Shown here in pieces: positions 11,316-19,083 of a stretch of 33,826 nucleotides of DNA. The notes beneath the pieces are model-generated. The model ran no database searches. It was not told the DNA's origin and saw only the letters and a program-made list of their open reading frames with translations. Numbering within the stretch: the first letter of the stretch is position 1; each line of letters begins with the position of its first letter. The translations under genes and the position numbers were made by a program. Origin of the DNA: Rhodocyclaceae bacterium (GTDB lineage Bacteria; Pseudomonadota; Gammaproteobacteria; Burkholderiales; Rhodocyclaceae); contig JANJVS010000125.1 in assembly GCA_024709955.1 (NCBI GenBank), forward strand, positions 1-33,826, written 5' to 3'.

Positions 11316-13256
11316 TCAAGGCAGGTCTTCCGCAGTGCCGTCGCCGAAGCCGCGCGGCCGGATCGTGCCGAGGCGGGCGGTCAGCGAGGGGGCATTGCCG
11401 TGCATCAGCGCGGCGTAGGCGATGGCATTGGCCATCACCTTCTTGACGTAGTCGCGCGTCTCGTTGAAGGGGATGGTCTCGGCATAGATCGCGCCTTCGA
11501 GCGACCGTTCCGCGCGCCACTTGCGCGCGCGGCCGGGGCCGGCGTTGTAGGCGGCGGAGGCGAGCACCGGATGGTCGTCGAGGCCGTCCATCACCATGCG
11601 CAGGTAGTTGGTGCCGAGGGTGACGTTGACGTCCATCTCGGTGACCTTGGCGGGATGGAAGTGGGTCATGCCGATCTTCTTGGCCACCCATTTCGCCGTC
11701 GCCGGCATCAGCTGCATCAGGCCCTTGGCGCCGACGTTCGACCTGGCGTCCATGATGAAGCGGCTTTCCTGGCGCATCAGGCCATACACCCAGGCCGGGT
11801 CGAGGCCGACCTGGCGCGCGCGCGGCTCGACCTGCTCGTGGAAGGGGGTCGGGTAGCGCAGCGCGTAGTCGTGCTCGGCGCGCGTGCGGTCCGCCGTGTT
11901 GATGGCGCGGTCGATCACCGCGTTGCGGCGCGCCAGTTCGGCGGCGGCGAGCAGCTGGCGGTCGCTCAGGCCGGCGATGGCCCAGTTCCACTCGCGGATG
12001 CCCTCGATGCGCAGGTCGAGGCGGATCAGGGCGAGGCCGCGCGCCAGGCCCGGCTGGGCCGCGGCCTCGGCGAGCTCCGCCGCGCTCGGCGGCAGCGCGC
12101 GCGGCGGCAGGGCGAAGGGACGGTCGAGCGCCTCGCCGGCGAGGATGCCGTAGAAACTCGGCTGGCCGGCGATGCGGTCCAGCAATGCGCGCGCCTTCTC
12201 CTGCTCGCCCGTCGCGGCATGGGCGCGGGCGCGCCAGTAGGTCCATTCCGGCGCGGTGCCGAGGCCGGCGGGCATCGCGTCGATGGCGTGGGCCACCGCG
12301 GGCCATTGGCCGGCGCGTAACGCGGCGCGCGCGCGCCAGGCGTGCTGCTCCTCGTCGAAGGCGGCGCCGAGCGCCTCGGCCTGGTCGAACCAGGCCGTCG
12401 CCTCGGACTGATGGCTCTGTGCCGCCGCCTGGGCGAGGCGGCCCCAGACGTGGCCGCGCCCGGCCTGGTCGAAGCGGCCTTCGATATCCTGCCAGCGCGC
12501 GGCGGCGACGCGCACGTCGGAACGCGCCATGCGCAGCACGGCGATGGCGGCGAGCTCGCGGCCGCGACGGCTGTCGGCGAAGCGTTCGGGCAGCTTGGCG
12601 AGATGGCGCGCGGGGTGTTCGACGACGGCCTCGATGCCGCGCCAGGGCGGTGCCTCGCGTTCCGGCAGCCAGCCGGCCACGGCGCGCGCCTCCTTGAGCT
12701 TGCCCTGGGCGAGCAGGCGGCGCAGGCGCTCCCAGAGTTGGTCGGCGTCGAGAGCATCCTGCCGCGCGAGGCGGCCGAGGGGGGTGTGGCAGGCGTCCGC
12801 CAGGGGAGCGGCGGACGCGAGCAGCGCGCGCGCGTCGGCGACGGCCTCGGGCTCGCCCAGACGCAGGCGCGCGTCCAGACCGCGACAGAGGGCCTCGCCG
12901 TCGGGCCGGCGCAGATGGGCGAACTGGATGCGCGCCTGCGCCCATTCTTCTTTCTTCGCCAGCCAGCGCAGCCAGTCGCCGCGCAGCTTCTCGGCGAGGT
13001 AGCCGCCTTCATGGGCGTCGATGAACTCGGCGACGCCGGCGTCCGAGCCGTCCTCCAGGCGCTGCACGAGCACGAAGTATTGCGCCCACGGCTGCAGCGG
13101 GTGGGTCTTGAGGGTCGCCGCCGCGCGCGTCAGCCTGGCCCGCTCGCCCTTGACGAAGGCCTCGCGCGCGGCGAGGAAGGCCGCGTCCTCGGGATGGGCG
13201 GATTGCGCCCAGGCGGGCAGGCTGAGGAAGAGGGCAAGTCCCAGGAATCTTTTCAT
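11316..13256 (-). CDS. slt: Soluble lytic murein transglycosylase (Slt70 type)
   Basis: Cleaves the MurNAc-GlcNAc bond in peptidoglycan with formation of 1,6-anhydro-MurNAc in the periplasm. It is 646 aa, matching the Slt70 length class. MKRFLGLALFLSLPAWAQS is a signal peptide, which is why ATG 13256 is preferred over the longer frame from 13301. The middle 450 residues are an alpha-superhelical ring of short helical repeats. The C-terminal catalytic domain shows GLMRQESRF with catalytic Glu497, GAKGLMQLMP, GTNYLRMVMDGL and ASAAYNAGPGRARKW, all standard for family 1 transglycosylases. It is divergent from the fau gene across 62 bp and heads the minus-strand run. Confidence 0.95.
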   Translation of the reverse strand: MKRFLGLALFLSLPAWAQSAHPEDAAFLAAREAFVKGERARLTRAAATLKTHPLQPWAQYFVLVQRLEDGSDAGVAEFIDAHEGGYLAEKLRGDWLRWLAKKEEWAQARIQFAHLRRPDGEALCRGLDARLRLGEPEAVADARALLASAAPLADACHTPLGRLARQDALDADQLWERLRRLLAQGKLKEARAVAGWLPEREAPPWRGIEAVVEHPARHLAKLPERFADSRRGRELAAIAVLRMARSDVRVAAARWQDIEGRFDQAGRGHVWGRLAQAAAQSHQSEATAWFDQAEALGAAFDEEQHAWRARAALRAGQWPAVAHAIDAMPAGLGTAPEWTYWRARAHAATGEQEKARALLDRIAGQPSFYGILAGEALDRPFALPPRALPPSAAELAEAAAQPGLARGLALIRLDLRIEGIREWNWAIAGLSDRQLLAAAELARRNAVIDRAINTADRTRAEHDYALRYPTPFHEQVEPRARQVGLDPAWVYGLMRQESRFIMDARSNVGAKGLMQLMPATAKWVAKKIGMTHFHPAKVTEMDVNVTLGTNYLRMVMDGLDDHPVLASAAYNAGPGRARKWRAERSLEGAIYAETIPFNETRDYVKKVMANAIAYAALMHGNAPSLTARLGTIRPRGFGDGTAEDLP

Positions 13257-13318
13257 CGCGGCCGGTTTCGCTGCATCATTGACACGATTCCAGATTAGCA
13301 CAGGGACTTTCTCCGAAC

Positions 13319-13906
13319 ATGGGCGATCTGCCGCTCGATTCCGCCGCTTTTCGCGCCGCGCTGCGCCGCGAGAAAATCGCCGCGCGCCTGGCGCAGCCGG
13401 AGACGTCGCGCCTGCGCGCCGACGCGCTGATCCGCGGCCGCCTCGCCGAATTGCTGCACCCGCGTCCGCCCGGCGTGTTCGCCTTCTGCTGGCCGATCCG
13501 CGCCGAGGTGGATTGTCGGCCGTTGGCGGAGAAGCTGATCGCCGCCGGCTGGCGCGCGGCGATGCCGACGGTGGTCGAAACGGCGGCGCCGATGCGCTTT
13601 CGCGCCTGGACGCCCGGCTGCGCGATGGGCGCCGACCCCTTCGGCATTCCCGTGCCGGCGGACGATGCGCCGCTCGTCCCCGACGTGCTGCTGCTGCCGC
13701 TGGTTGCCTTCGACCGCGCGGGCTACCGGCTCGGCTATGGCGGCGGCTACTTCGACCGTACCCTGGCGGCCTGCGTGCCGCGGCCGCTGACGGTGGGCGT
13801 CGGCTACGCCCTGGCCGGCGTGTCGAGCATCCGCCCCGAGGCCCACGACGTACCGCTCGACTTCATCGTCACCGAGACGATGACCCACCGCGTCGCGCCG
13901 CCCTGA
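13319..13906 (+). CDS. fau: 5-formyltetrahydrofolate cyclo-ligase
   Basis: Converts 5-formyl-THF to 5,10-methenyl-THF using ATP, returning the storage folate to the one-carbon pool in the cytoplasm. It is 195 aa, the usual length. LRREKIAARLAQPE is the N-terminal basic helix; FCWPIRAEVDCRPL, GADPFGIPVP, and FDRAGYRLGYGGGYFDRTL with the phosphate-binding Gly cluster are family signatures, and the C-terminal VPLDFIVTE also fits. In many proteobacteria this gene follows 6S RNA, but here only 62 bp separate it from the divergent slt, too short for it. It supplies folate chemistry related to metH but is not linked to it in an operon. Confidence 0.95.
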   Translation: MGDLPLDSAAFRAALRREKIAARLAQPETSRLRADALIRGRLAELLHPRPPGVFAFCWPIRAEVDCRPLAEKLIAAGWRAAMPTVVETAAPMRFRAWTPGCAMGADPFGIPVPADDAPLVPDVLLLPLVAFDRAGYRLGYGGGYFDRTLAACVPRPLTVGVGYALAGVSSIRPEAHDVPLDFIVTETMTHRVAPP

Positions 13907-13964
13907 TTCCGGGCGGCCCGCGCGGCCTGGCATTTTCCGCGCCGTTGCTGCCATAATCCAAAGC

Positions 13965-15137
13965 ATGAGCGCCGCCGCCCCATTCCCTCTCATAACCCTG
14001 CAGCCGGCCTGGGATTCCAACAACAGCTGGGCCGCCCTGCTGCTGGAGTCCGACCGCCCGCTCGACGGCGCCGCGCTCGCCCATGTGCTCGTCGACCTGC
14101 GGCTCGCCGATGCGCTCGCCAGCCTCTCCTGCGTCGCCAGCGTCGATGCCGCGACGGTCGATCCGGCGCTGGGCGCGATGCTGCCGCCGGGACGCGTCGT
14201 GCTGCGCATCCCGGCCGAGCTCGCCGGCGATCCCGCGCGCTGCGAAATGCTGGCCGCGCTGCGCCGCGCCGGCTTCGGCCTGATGGCCGACGGCGTGCCC
14301 GGACCGGGTGCCGTGCTCTGCGACGGCGTCGATTCCCTCGCGGTGGCCTGCCCCGGGCATGCCGCCCCGGCCGGCTTCGGCGCCTGGCTGCAGCGCCTGC
14401 CCGGCCCCCATCTGGCGCTGGGCAGCTCCGAGTCGAGCTGTCCCGGCTTCTGCAAGTTCCACTGGCTCGCCGGCCATCTCGCCGGCCATGCCTCGCCGGC
14501 CGGCAAGGGCCAGTCCGGTAGCCGCGCGCTGCTGATCAAGCTGCTCTCCCTGGTCACCTCCGATGCCGACACCGCCGCACTGGAGGCGGTGATCAAGCGC
14601 GACCCGGGGCTTTCCTACAACCTGCTCAAGCTGGTGAATTCCGTCGCCTTCGCGCCGAACGGCAAGATCGCCAACTTCAGCCAGGCGATCGCCATCCTGG
14701 GACGCCGCCAGTTGCAGCGCTGGCTGCAACTGCTGCTCTACGCCCGGCCGCAGGGCGGCGACAAGGCCAGTCCGCTGCTGCCGCGCGCGGCATTGCGCGC
14801 CCGGCTCATGGAAGACCTGGCGCGCCACGCGCGCCTGACGGCCGAGCAGCAGGACCACGCCTTCATGATCGGCATGTTCTCCCTGCTCGACGTGCTGTTC
14901 GAGGCGCCGCTGGCGGAGATCATCGCCCCCCTCAACCTGGCCGAGCCGGTGGTGGGGGCGTTGGTGGCCGGCGCGGGTTCCCTCGGCGGCCTGCTCGCCA
15001 TCGTGCGCGCCAGCGAAGGGGCGGCGCTGTCCGCGCTGGCCGACGCCCTCGCGGCCGCCGGCATCGCCGGGGACGACTGGGCCGCCCTGCTGGTGGAGGC
15101 CGCCGGCTGGGCGGCGCAGGTGAGCCGGGAAGCATGA
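13965..15137 (+). CDS. HDOD protein with degenerate EAL domain
   Basis: 390 aa with the layout of the YuxH-like group. Residues of about 1-170 resemble an EAL fold that has lost its catalytic residues (LPPGRVVLRIPAEL for the strand that normally carries Glu, LRRAGFGLMADG for the DD motif region, PGFCKFHW for the QG-F motif). An HDOD domain follows from about 185 (LLIKLLSLVTSDADTAALEAV, IKRDPGLSYNLLKLVNSVAF, ILGRRQLQRWLQLLLY). It is therefore expected to sense or relay rather than hydrolyse c-di-GMP. The stop overlaps the ATG of the PAS-GGDEF-EAL gene by ATGA, so the two products are made together and may act as partners. Confidence 0.9.
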   Translation: MSAAAPFPLITLQPAWDSNNSWAALLLESDRPLDGAALAHVLVDLRLADALASLSCVASVDAATVDPALGAMLPPGRVVLRIPAELAGDPARCEMLAALRRAGFGLMADGVPGPGAVLCDGVDSLAVACPGHAAPAGFGAWLQRLPGPHLALGSSESSCPGFCKFHWLAGHLAGHASPAGKGQSGSRALLIKLLSLVTSDADTAALEAVIKRDPGLSYNLLKLVNSVAFAPNGKIANFSQAIAILGRRQLQRWLQLLLYARPQGGDKASPLLPRAALRARLMEDLARHARLTAEQQDHAFMIGMFSLLDVLFEAPLAEIIAPLNLAEPVVGALVAGAGSLGGLLAIVRASEGAALSALADALAAAGIAGDDWAALLVEAAGWAAQVSREA

Positions 15138-17512
15138 TGTCTCCCGCCGACTGCGACCGCGTCCGCGCCCTCTGCGAAGTCGCCCTCAACGCTTCCGGAC
15201 CGCGCCTGCTGGCGGAGATGGGCGCGGCGGTCGGCGCGCTGATGGACGGCCAGGTCGTGCGCATCGGCCCGGACGCCGCCGCCGACAGTGCCTGCTCGGT
15301 GCCGATCCTCCACGAGGGCGCCTCCTTCGGCCATCTGTGCGTCGGCTGCCGCGCGGGGGGCTGCGACGCCGACTGCCACACGCGCCTGGTGTCGCTGGCG
15401 CGGCTGATCGGCTGGCTGCTGCACCAGCGCCATGCCCTCGACCGGCGGCTGGAGGAAAGCCGCCGCGCCGCCGAGCGCCTCGGCGAGCAGGCGCAGATCC
15501 TCGACCAGATCCACGAGTCGGTGATCACCATGGATCTCGCCGGCTACATCACCGGCTGGAACAAGGGCGCGGAGAACCTGTTCGGCTACGATGCCGGCGA
15601 GGCGATCGGCAAGCACATCCTCTTCCTCTACGCCGATCCGGACGCCGACGACGAGGGATTCCAGGATGCCTTCCTCGAACACGGCGGGCGTGAGCTTGAG
15701 GTGCGCCGCCGCCGCAAATCGGGCGAGGTGTTCTGGGCCAGCCTGCAGCTCTCGCTGATGCGCGACGAGGACGGCGAGCCGAGCGGGCTGATCGGCTATC
15801 TGTCCGACATCACCCAGCGCGTCGAGGCCGAGAAGACCATGCGCCTGCAGTCGCGCATCTTCGAGCACAGCGAGGAGAGCATCCTCATCACCGACGCCGA
15901 GAAACGCATCCTCTCGGTGAACCCCGCCTTCACCAGGATCACCGGCTACGCCCAGGCCGAGGTGCTCGGCCAGACGCCCGCCGTGCTGCGCTCGGACAAG
16001 CACCCGCCCGCCTTCTACGAGATGATCTGGACCCACGTCGAGCAGGACGGCAGCTGGCATGGCGAGGTCTGGAGCCGGCGCAGGAACGGCGAGGACTACC
16101 CGAGCTGGGCCTCGATCAGCCTGGTGCGCAACCCCGAGGGCCAGGTCAGCCACTACTTCTCGATCTTCACCGACATCACCGAGCGCAAGCACGCCGAGGA
16201 GCGCATCCACTACCTCGCCTACTACGACAGCCTGACCGACCTGCCCAACCGCTCGCTGTTCTACAAGCTCGTCGATCAGGCGCTGGTCGAGGCCAAGCGC
16301 AACCGCCTGCACGGCGCCATCCTGTTCGTCGACCTCAACCGCTTCAAGCCGATCAACGACACCCTCGGCCACGGCGTCGGCGACCGCCTGCTCAAGCAGA
16401 TCGGCGAACGCCTGCGCGGCGCGGTGCGCAAGGAGGACGTGGTGGCGCGCCTCGGCGGCGACGAATTCGTGGTCGCCCTGTTCGACATCGCGCGCCGCGA
16501 GCATGCCGCCATCGTCGCGCAGAAGCTGCTCAGCGCCCTGGAGCCGCCCTGCTGGGTGGACGAGCACGAGCTGCAGGTCGGCGCCGCCATCGGCATCAGC
16601 GTCTATCCGCGCGACGGCTTCGACACCGAGTCGCTGCTGCGCATGGCCGACATCGCCATGTACCGCGCCAAGCAGAGCGGCCAGGACGGCTACGCCTTCT
16701 ACAGCCACGAGATGAACCAGCGCGCCCTCGACCGCCTCAAGATCGAGACCGGCCTGCGCCACGGCATCGAGCACGACGAGCTGCTGCTGCACTTCCAGCC
16801 CAAGGTGGACATCGCCAGTGGTCGCATCGTCGGCGCCGAGGCGCTGGTGCGCTGGCGCCATCCGGAGCGCGGCATGGTGCCGCCCGGCGAGTTCATCCCG
16901 GTCGCCGAGGAATCCGGCCTGGTGGTCCGCCTCTCCGCCTGGGTGCTGGAAGCCGCGCTGCGCCAGGCGCGCGCCTGGCACGCCGGCGGCTTGCCGCCCA
17001 TCAAGGTGGCGGTTAACCTCTCGGCGCGCGATTTCTCCCCCGGCCTCGCCGAGCGCGTCGAGGCGCTGCTCGCCAGCCACGGCGTGCCGCCCGACTGGCT
17101 GGAACTGGAGATCACCGAGGGCATGCTGACCCACAGCAGCGACGAGGTGATCGCCATGATGGACAAGCTCTCCGCCCTCGGCGTGACGCTGGCCCTCGAC
17201 GACTTCGGCACCGGCTATTCAAGCCTGTCCTACCTCAAGCGCTTCCCGATCGACACCCTGAAGATCGACCAGTCCTTCGTGCGCGGCATCCCCGACGACG
17301 GCAACGACTGCGCCATCGCCGGCGCCATCGTCAGCATGGCCCAGCGCCTCGGCCACCGCGTCATCGCCGAGGGCGTCGAGACCGCGGATCAGCTGACCTT
17401 CCTGCGCGGCCTCGGCTGCCAGGAGATCCAGGGCTACCTGTTCTCGCCGCCGGTGCAGGCCGAGAAGCTCGAGGCGATGGTGCGCGACGGGCGCGTGCTG
17501 AAGCTCGCCTGA
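15134..17512 (+). CDS. PAS-PAS-GGDEF-EAL cyclic-di-GMP enzyme
   Basis: 792 aa, no signal peptide or membrane helix, so a soluble sensor enzyme. The N-terminal 95 residues contain a Cys cluster C69, C72, C77, C81 in a possibly GAF-like domain. PAS domains start near 122 (ESVITMDLAGYITGWN) and 242 (ESILITDAEKRILSVN), each with a C-terminal PAC strand set. The GGDEF motif is intact at 441-445, with inhibitory-site R432-D435 (RKED) five residues before it. The EAL domain is intact: E569-A-L-V-R-W, NLSARDF, EITEG, DDFGTGYSSLSYLKRF, LKIDQSFV, EGVET and QGYLFSPP. Both diguanylate cyclase and phosphodiesterase activities are possible. It is translationally coupled to the HDOD gene and is followed by the repeat array. 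Confidence 0.95.
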   Translation: MMSPADCDRVRALCEVALNASGPRLLAEMGAAVGALMDGQVVRIGPDAAADSACSVPILHEGASFGHLCVGCRAGGCDADCHTRLVSLARLIGWLLHQRHALDRRLEESRRAAERLGEQAQILDQIHESVITMDLAGYITGWNKGAENLFGYDAGEAIGKHILFLYADPDADDEGFQDAFLEHGGRELEVRRRRKSGEVFWASLQLSLMRDEDGEPSGLIGYLSDITQRVEAEKTMRLQSRIFEHSEESILITDAEKRILSVNPAFTRITGYAQAEVLGQTPAVLRSDKHPPAFYEMIWTHVEQDGSWHGEVWSRRRNGEDYPSWASISLVRNPEGQVSHYFSIFTDITERKHAEERIHYLAYYDSLTDLPNRSLFYKLVDQALVEAKRNRLHGAILFVDLNRFKPINDTLGHGVGDRLLKQIGERLRGAVRKEDVVARLGGDEFVVALFDIARREHAAIVAQKLLSALEPPCWVDEHELQVGAAIGISVYPRDGFDTESLLRMADIAMYRAKQSGQDGYAFYSHEMNQRALDRLKIETGLRHGIEHDELLLHFQPKVDIASGRIVGAEALVRWRHPERGMVPPGEFIPVAEESGLVVRLSAWVLEAALRQARAWHAGGLPPIKVAVNLSARDFSPGLAERVEALLASHGVPPDWLELEITEGMLTHSSDEVIAMMDKLSALGVTLALDDFGTGYSSLSYLKRFPIDTLKIDQSFVRGIPDDGNDCAIAGAIVSMAQRLGHRVIAEGVETADQLTFLRGLGCQEIQGYLFSPPVQAEKLEAMVRDGRVLKLA

Positions 17513-17516
17513 CTTT

Positions 17517-17542
17517 TCACCGTCCCACCAGCGCCGACTTTT
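17517..17542 (+). repeat. Dispersed repeat copy, array unit 1
   Basis: Core CCGTCCCACCAGCGCCGAC (one change) preceded by TCA and followed by TTTT. It starts 4 nt after the TGA of the PAS-GGDEF-EAL gene. Confidence 0.85.
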
Positions 17543-17619
17543 GGTTCCGGCCGCTGCGCTTGACTTCGCGCAGCGCAGTCAGCCTTCACCGAAAGCCGGT
17601 GCAACCGTTTGGCGCAGGT

Positions 17620-17643
17620 ACCGTCCGCCGAGCGCCGACTTTT
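17620..17643 (+). repeat. Dispersed repeat copy, array unit 2
   Basis: Reads ACCGTCCGCCGAGCGCCGAC then TTTT, a one-base deletion plus one change against the consensus. Confidence 0.75.
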
Positions 17644-17713
17644 GTTTCGGCCGCTGCGCTTAACCGGCTGACGCCGGTTAGCCTCCACGAAAGTCGGGGA
17701 TTGGCTGGGGGGC

Positions 17714-17740
17714 TCACCGTCCCGCCAGCGCCGACTTTTC
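17714..17740 (+). repeat. Dispersed repeat copy, array unit 3
   Basis: A perfect core CCGTCCCGCCAGCGCCGAC, preceded by TCA and followed by TTTTCC. It lies 23 nt beyond the stop of the convergent DsrE-like gene. Confidence 0.9.
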
Positions 17741-17763
17741 CAAGCCGGCACGGGGCGGGAAAT

Positions 17764-18186
17764 TCAGGGCCGGATATAGGCCCAGCCCTGCTTCTGGCGC
17801 AGGGTGATCTCGGCCACGCCGGCCGGAACGTAGGCGACGCCGTCGAGCATGTCGTCGCGCTGCAGCTTTTGCGCCTTCATCGTGTTCTCGCAGGCGATCA
17901 GCCTGACGCCGCCGGCGCCGGCGTCGATGACGCGGTTGCCCACCGTCGATTCCGCCTTGAGCATGCCGATGCCAGGGCCGAAGACGACGATCTCGATCTC
18001 GACGTTGTCCTTGCCGAAGGCGGCCTGCAGGTTCTTCGCGTTGTTGAGCGCGAGGTTCCACTTGGCCTCGTCGTTTTCGCTGACCTGCAGCATGACCTTG
18101 TGTTCGGCGGCCAGCGCGGCGGGAGCGGCCAGGGCGCCCAGTCCGAGGACAGCGGCGGCGAGCAGGGGGGTGAAAAGCGGCTTCAT
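17764..18186 (-). CDS. Exported DsrE/F-like protein
   Basis: A 140-aa protein whose first 26 residues form a signal peptide ending in LAAPAALA, so the mature form is periplasmic. The mature domain has the DsrE-family layout: HKVMLQVSENDEAKWNLALNNAKNLQAAF, then VEIEIVVFGPGIGMLK, a Gly-rich turn, and VRLIACENTMKAQKL with a Cys at the position where sulfur-relay members carry the acceptor Cys. Related cytoplasmic proteins (DsrE, TusD) carry sulfur, whereas exported single-domain members have no proven role. An AGAGGAG ribosome-binding site precedes ATG 18186. The neighbouring upstream gene on the strand is a lipoprotein 93 bp away. Confidence 0.88.
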   Translation of the reverse strand: MKPLFTPLLAAAVLGLGALAAPAALAAEHKVMLQVSENDEAKWNLALNNAKNLQAAFGKDNVEIEIVVFGPGIGMLKAESTVGNRVIDAGAGGVRLIACENTMKAQKLQRDDMLDGVAYVPAGVAEITLRQKQGWAYIRP

Positions 18187-18201
18187 GGTGGTCTCCTCTG
18201 T

Positions 18202-18210
18202 TTATTGTGG
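18202..18210 (-). promoter_or_regulatory. Shared CCACAATAA motif upstream of the DsrE-like gene
   Basis: The minus strand reads CCACAATAA 16 nt before the start codon. The identical 9-mer stands before the next gene upstream at 18939-18947. It might be a -10-like element or a shared regulatory site. Spacing here is short for a promoter, so confidence is low. Confidence 0.2.
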
Positions 18211-18255
18211 TCGGGGGTGCTGCTTGAGGTAGACGCGGCGGGACGGCGTTTTATT

Positions 18256-18277
18256 CCCTTCCTCCCGGAGGGAAGGG
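18256..18277 (-). terminator. Hairpin just after the lipoprotein stop
   Basis: Plus-strand arms cccttcc and ggaaggg, extendable inward with a bulge, lie directly after the stop codon of the minus-strand lipoprotein gene (18280). In transcript sense it is followed by AATAAAA rather than a T-run, so it is a candidate 3' end structure, not a textbook intrinsic terminator. Confidence 0.35.
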
Positions 18278-18279
18278 GT

Positions 18280-18909
18280 TCAGCCGGCGGGGCGCTCGCC
18301 GCCGGCCGCTTCCGCCTCGCGCCCGAGCCGCCGCAGCAGGTACTCCTTGCAGCCGGCCGCGAGCGGGTTCAGCTTTTCGCGGCCGATGCGGCGCGCCTCC
18401 GGGGGCAGGTTCCGCAGGTAGGCCTGCATTTCCGCGTCGCTGACGCGGCCGTCGGCGGCGGCTGCCACGGCGGCTCCCGCCGTGGGCAGCAGGTTGGGGG
18501 TGACGAAGCGGGCCGGCAGCGCGTCGACGTCGATGCGCATCCAGACGCCGGAAAGATGGCGATAGACGATCCAGGGCGGGTTGGGACATTGCCAGTCGTT
18601 GTAGGCGGCCGGCGAATCCGCGGCGAGCACGAGGAAGGCGGCCGGACCGTCGAAGTCGAGCAGGTGCGGGACGGTGCCGCGCGGCAGCAGCCAGCGGACC
18701 GGCGTGGCGTTCTCGGGATGGGTGAAGGCGATCTCGCGGCCCGGATGGGCGGCGGCGCCGTCCATGAAGCCGAACGCCGCCCGTTTCGAGAGCCGCTCGA
18801 CGGCGAGCGAGCGGCCGTCCTGCAGCCGCGCGTCCTGCCGCCAGCGGACGTCGCGCTCGCAGGCGCAGAGCACCGGCAGGGCCAGCAGCAACAGTGCTAG
18901 ACGTCTCAT
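18280..18909 (-). CDS. Putative lipoprotein of unknown function
   Basis: 209 aa from ATG 18909, chosen because MRRLALLLLALPVLCAC then forms a lipoprotein signal peptide with lipobox L14-C15-A16-C17; the frame is open further upstream, but that N-terminus makes no sense as a signal. GGGAAGGA lies before this ATG. The residue after the lipidated Cys is Glu, not Asp, so outer-membrane sorting is likely. The mature part has a beta-rich first half (FAFTHP-like strands, VRWLLPRGTVPHLLDFDGPAAFLVLAAD), WQCPNPPWIVYRHLSGVWMRIDV, and a helical C-terminal part with PPEARRIGREKLNPLAAGC. No family is recognised. The two Cys at WQC and AGC could pair. Confidence 0.8.
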   Translation of the reverse strand: MRRLALLLLALPVLCACERDVRWRQDARLQDGRSLAVERLSKRAAFGFMDGAAAHPGREIAFTHPENATPVRWLLPRGTVPHLLDFDGPAAFLVLAADSPAAYNDWQCPNPPWIVYRHLSGVWMRIDVDALPARFVTPNLLPTAGAAVAAAADGRVSDAEMQAYLRNLPPEARRIGREKLNPLAAGCKEYLLRRLGREAEAAGGERPAG

Positions 18910-18938
18910 GCGGCGATCCTTCCCTCGACCTTCGGTTG

Positions 18939-18947
18939 TTATTGTGG
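18939..18947 (-). promoter_or_regulatory. CCACAATAA motif upstream of the lipoprotein gene
   Basis: The same 9-mer as upstream of the DsrE-like gene, here 29 nt before the ATG. That spacing would suit a -10 element with a short leader containing the GGGAAGGA ribosome-binding site. No convincing -35 box. Confidence 0.25.
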
Positions 18948-19083
18948 CGCGGTCCCGAAGCATGACATGCGGGAGCATGGTGGCGACTCTACACAAGCAA
19001 CTGGCATTTGCCAACCGCATTAAATGAGGCAGGCGTGGCCGGTGTATGTCGAAAGGATGGTGGCGGCGGCGCGGGACGCAGCC

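Larger units (their letters stand above)
17513..17763. repeat. Tandem array of three dispersed-repeat copies with hairpins
   Basis: This 251-bp gap between two convergent genes has no ORF of coding character. Three direct copies of the dispersed repeat start at 17517, 17620 and 17714 (ACCGTC to ACCGTC spacing of 101 and 96 bp). The first two are each followed by the same GGCCGCTGCGCTT block and then a hairpin: 17552-17575 (8-bp arms cgctgcgc/gcgcagcg) and 17661-17680 (8-bp arms taaccggc/gccggtta). The intervals then share AGCCT-CACGAAAG-CGG-type sequence. The layout is that of a short tandem unit of about 100 bp with the core at each boundary. Confidence 0.8.

Noticed and set aside
13257-13318. 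6S RNA upstream of 5-formyl-THF cyclo-ligase
   Set aside because: The divergent gap is only 62 bp, too short for 6S RNA. A TTGACA at 13279-13284 has no acceptable -10 box at the right distance.
13952-13957. CATAAT as a -10 box for the HDOD/degenerate-EAL gene
   Set aside because: It lies so close to the ATG at 13965 that the transcript would be leaderless, and the best -35 (CTGGCA) is 19 nt away.
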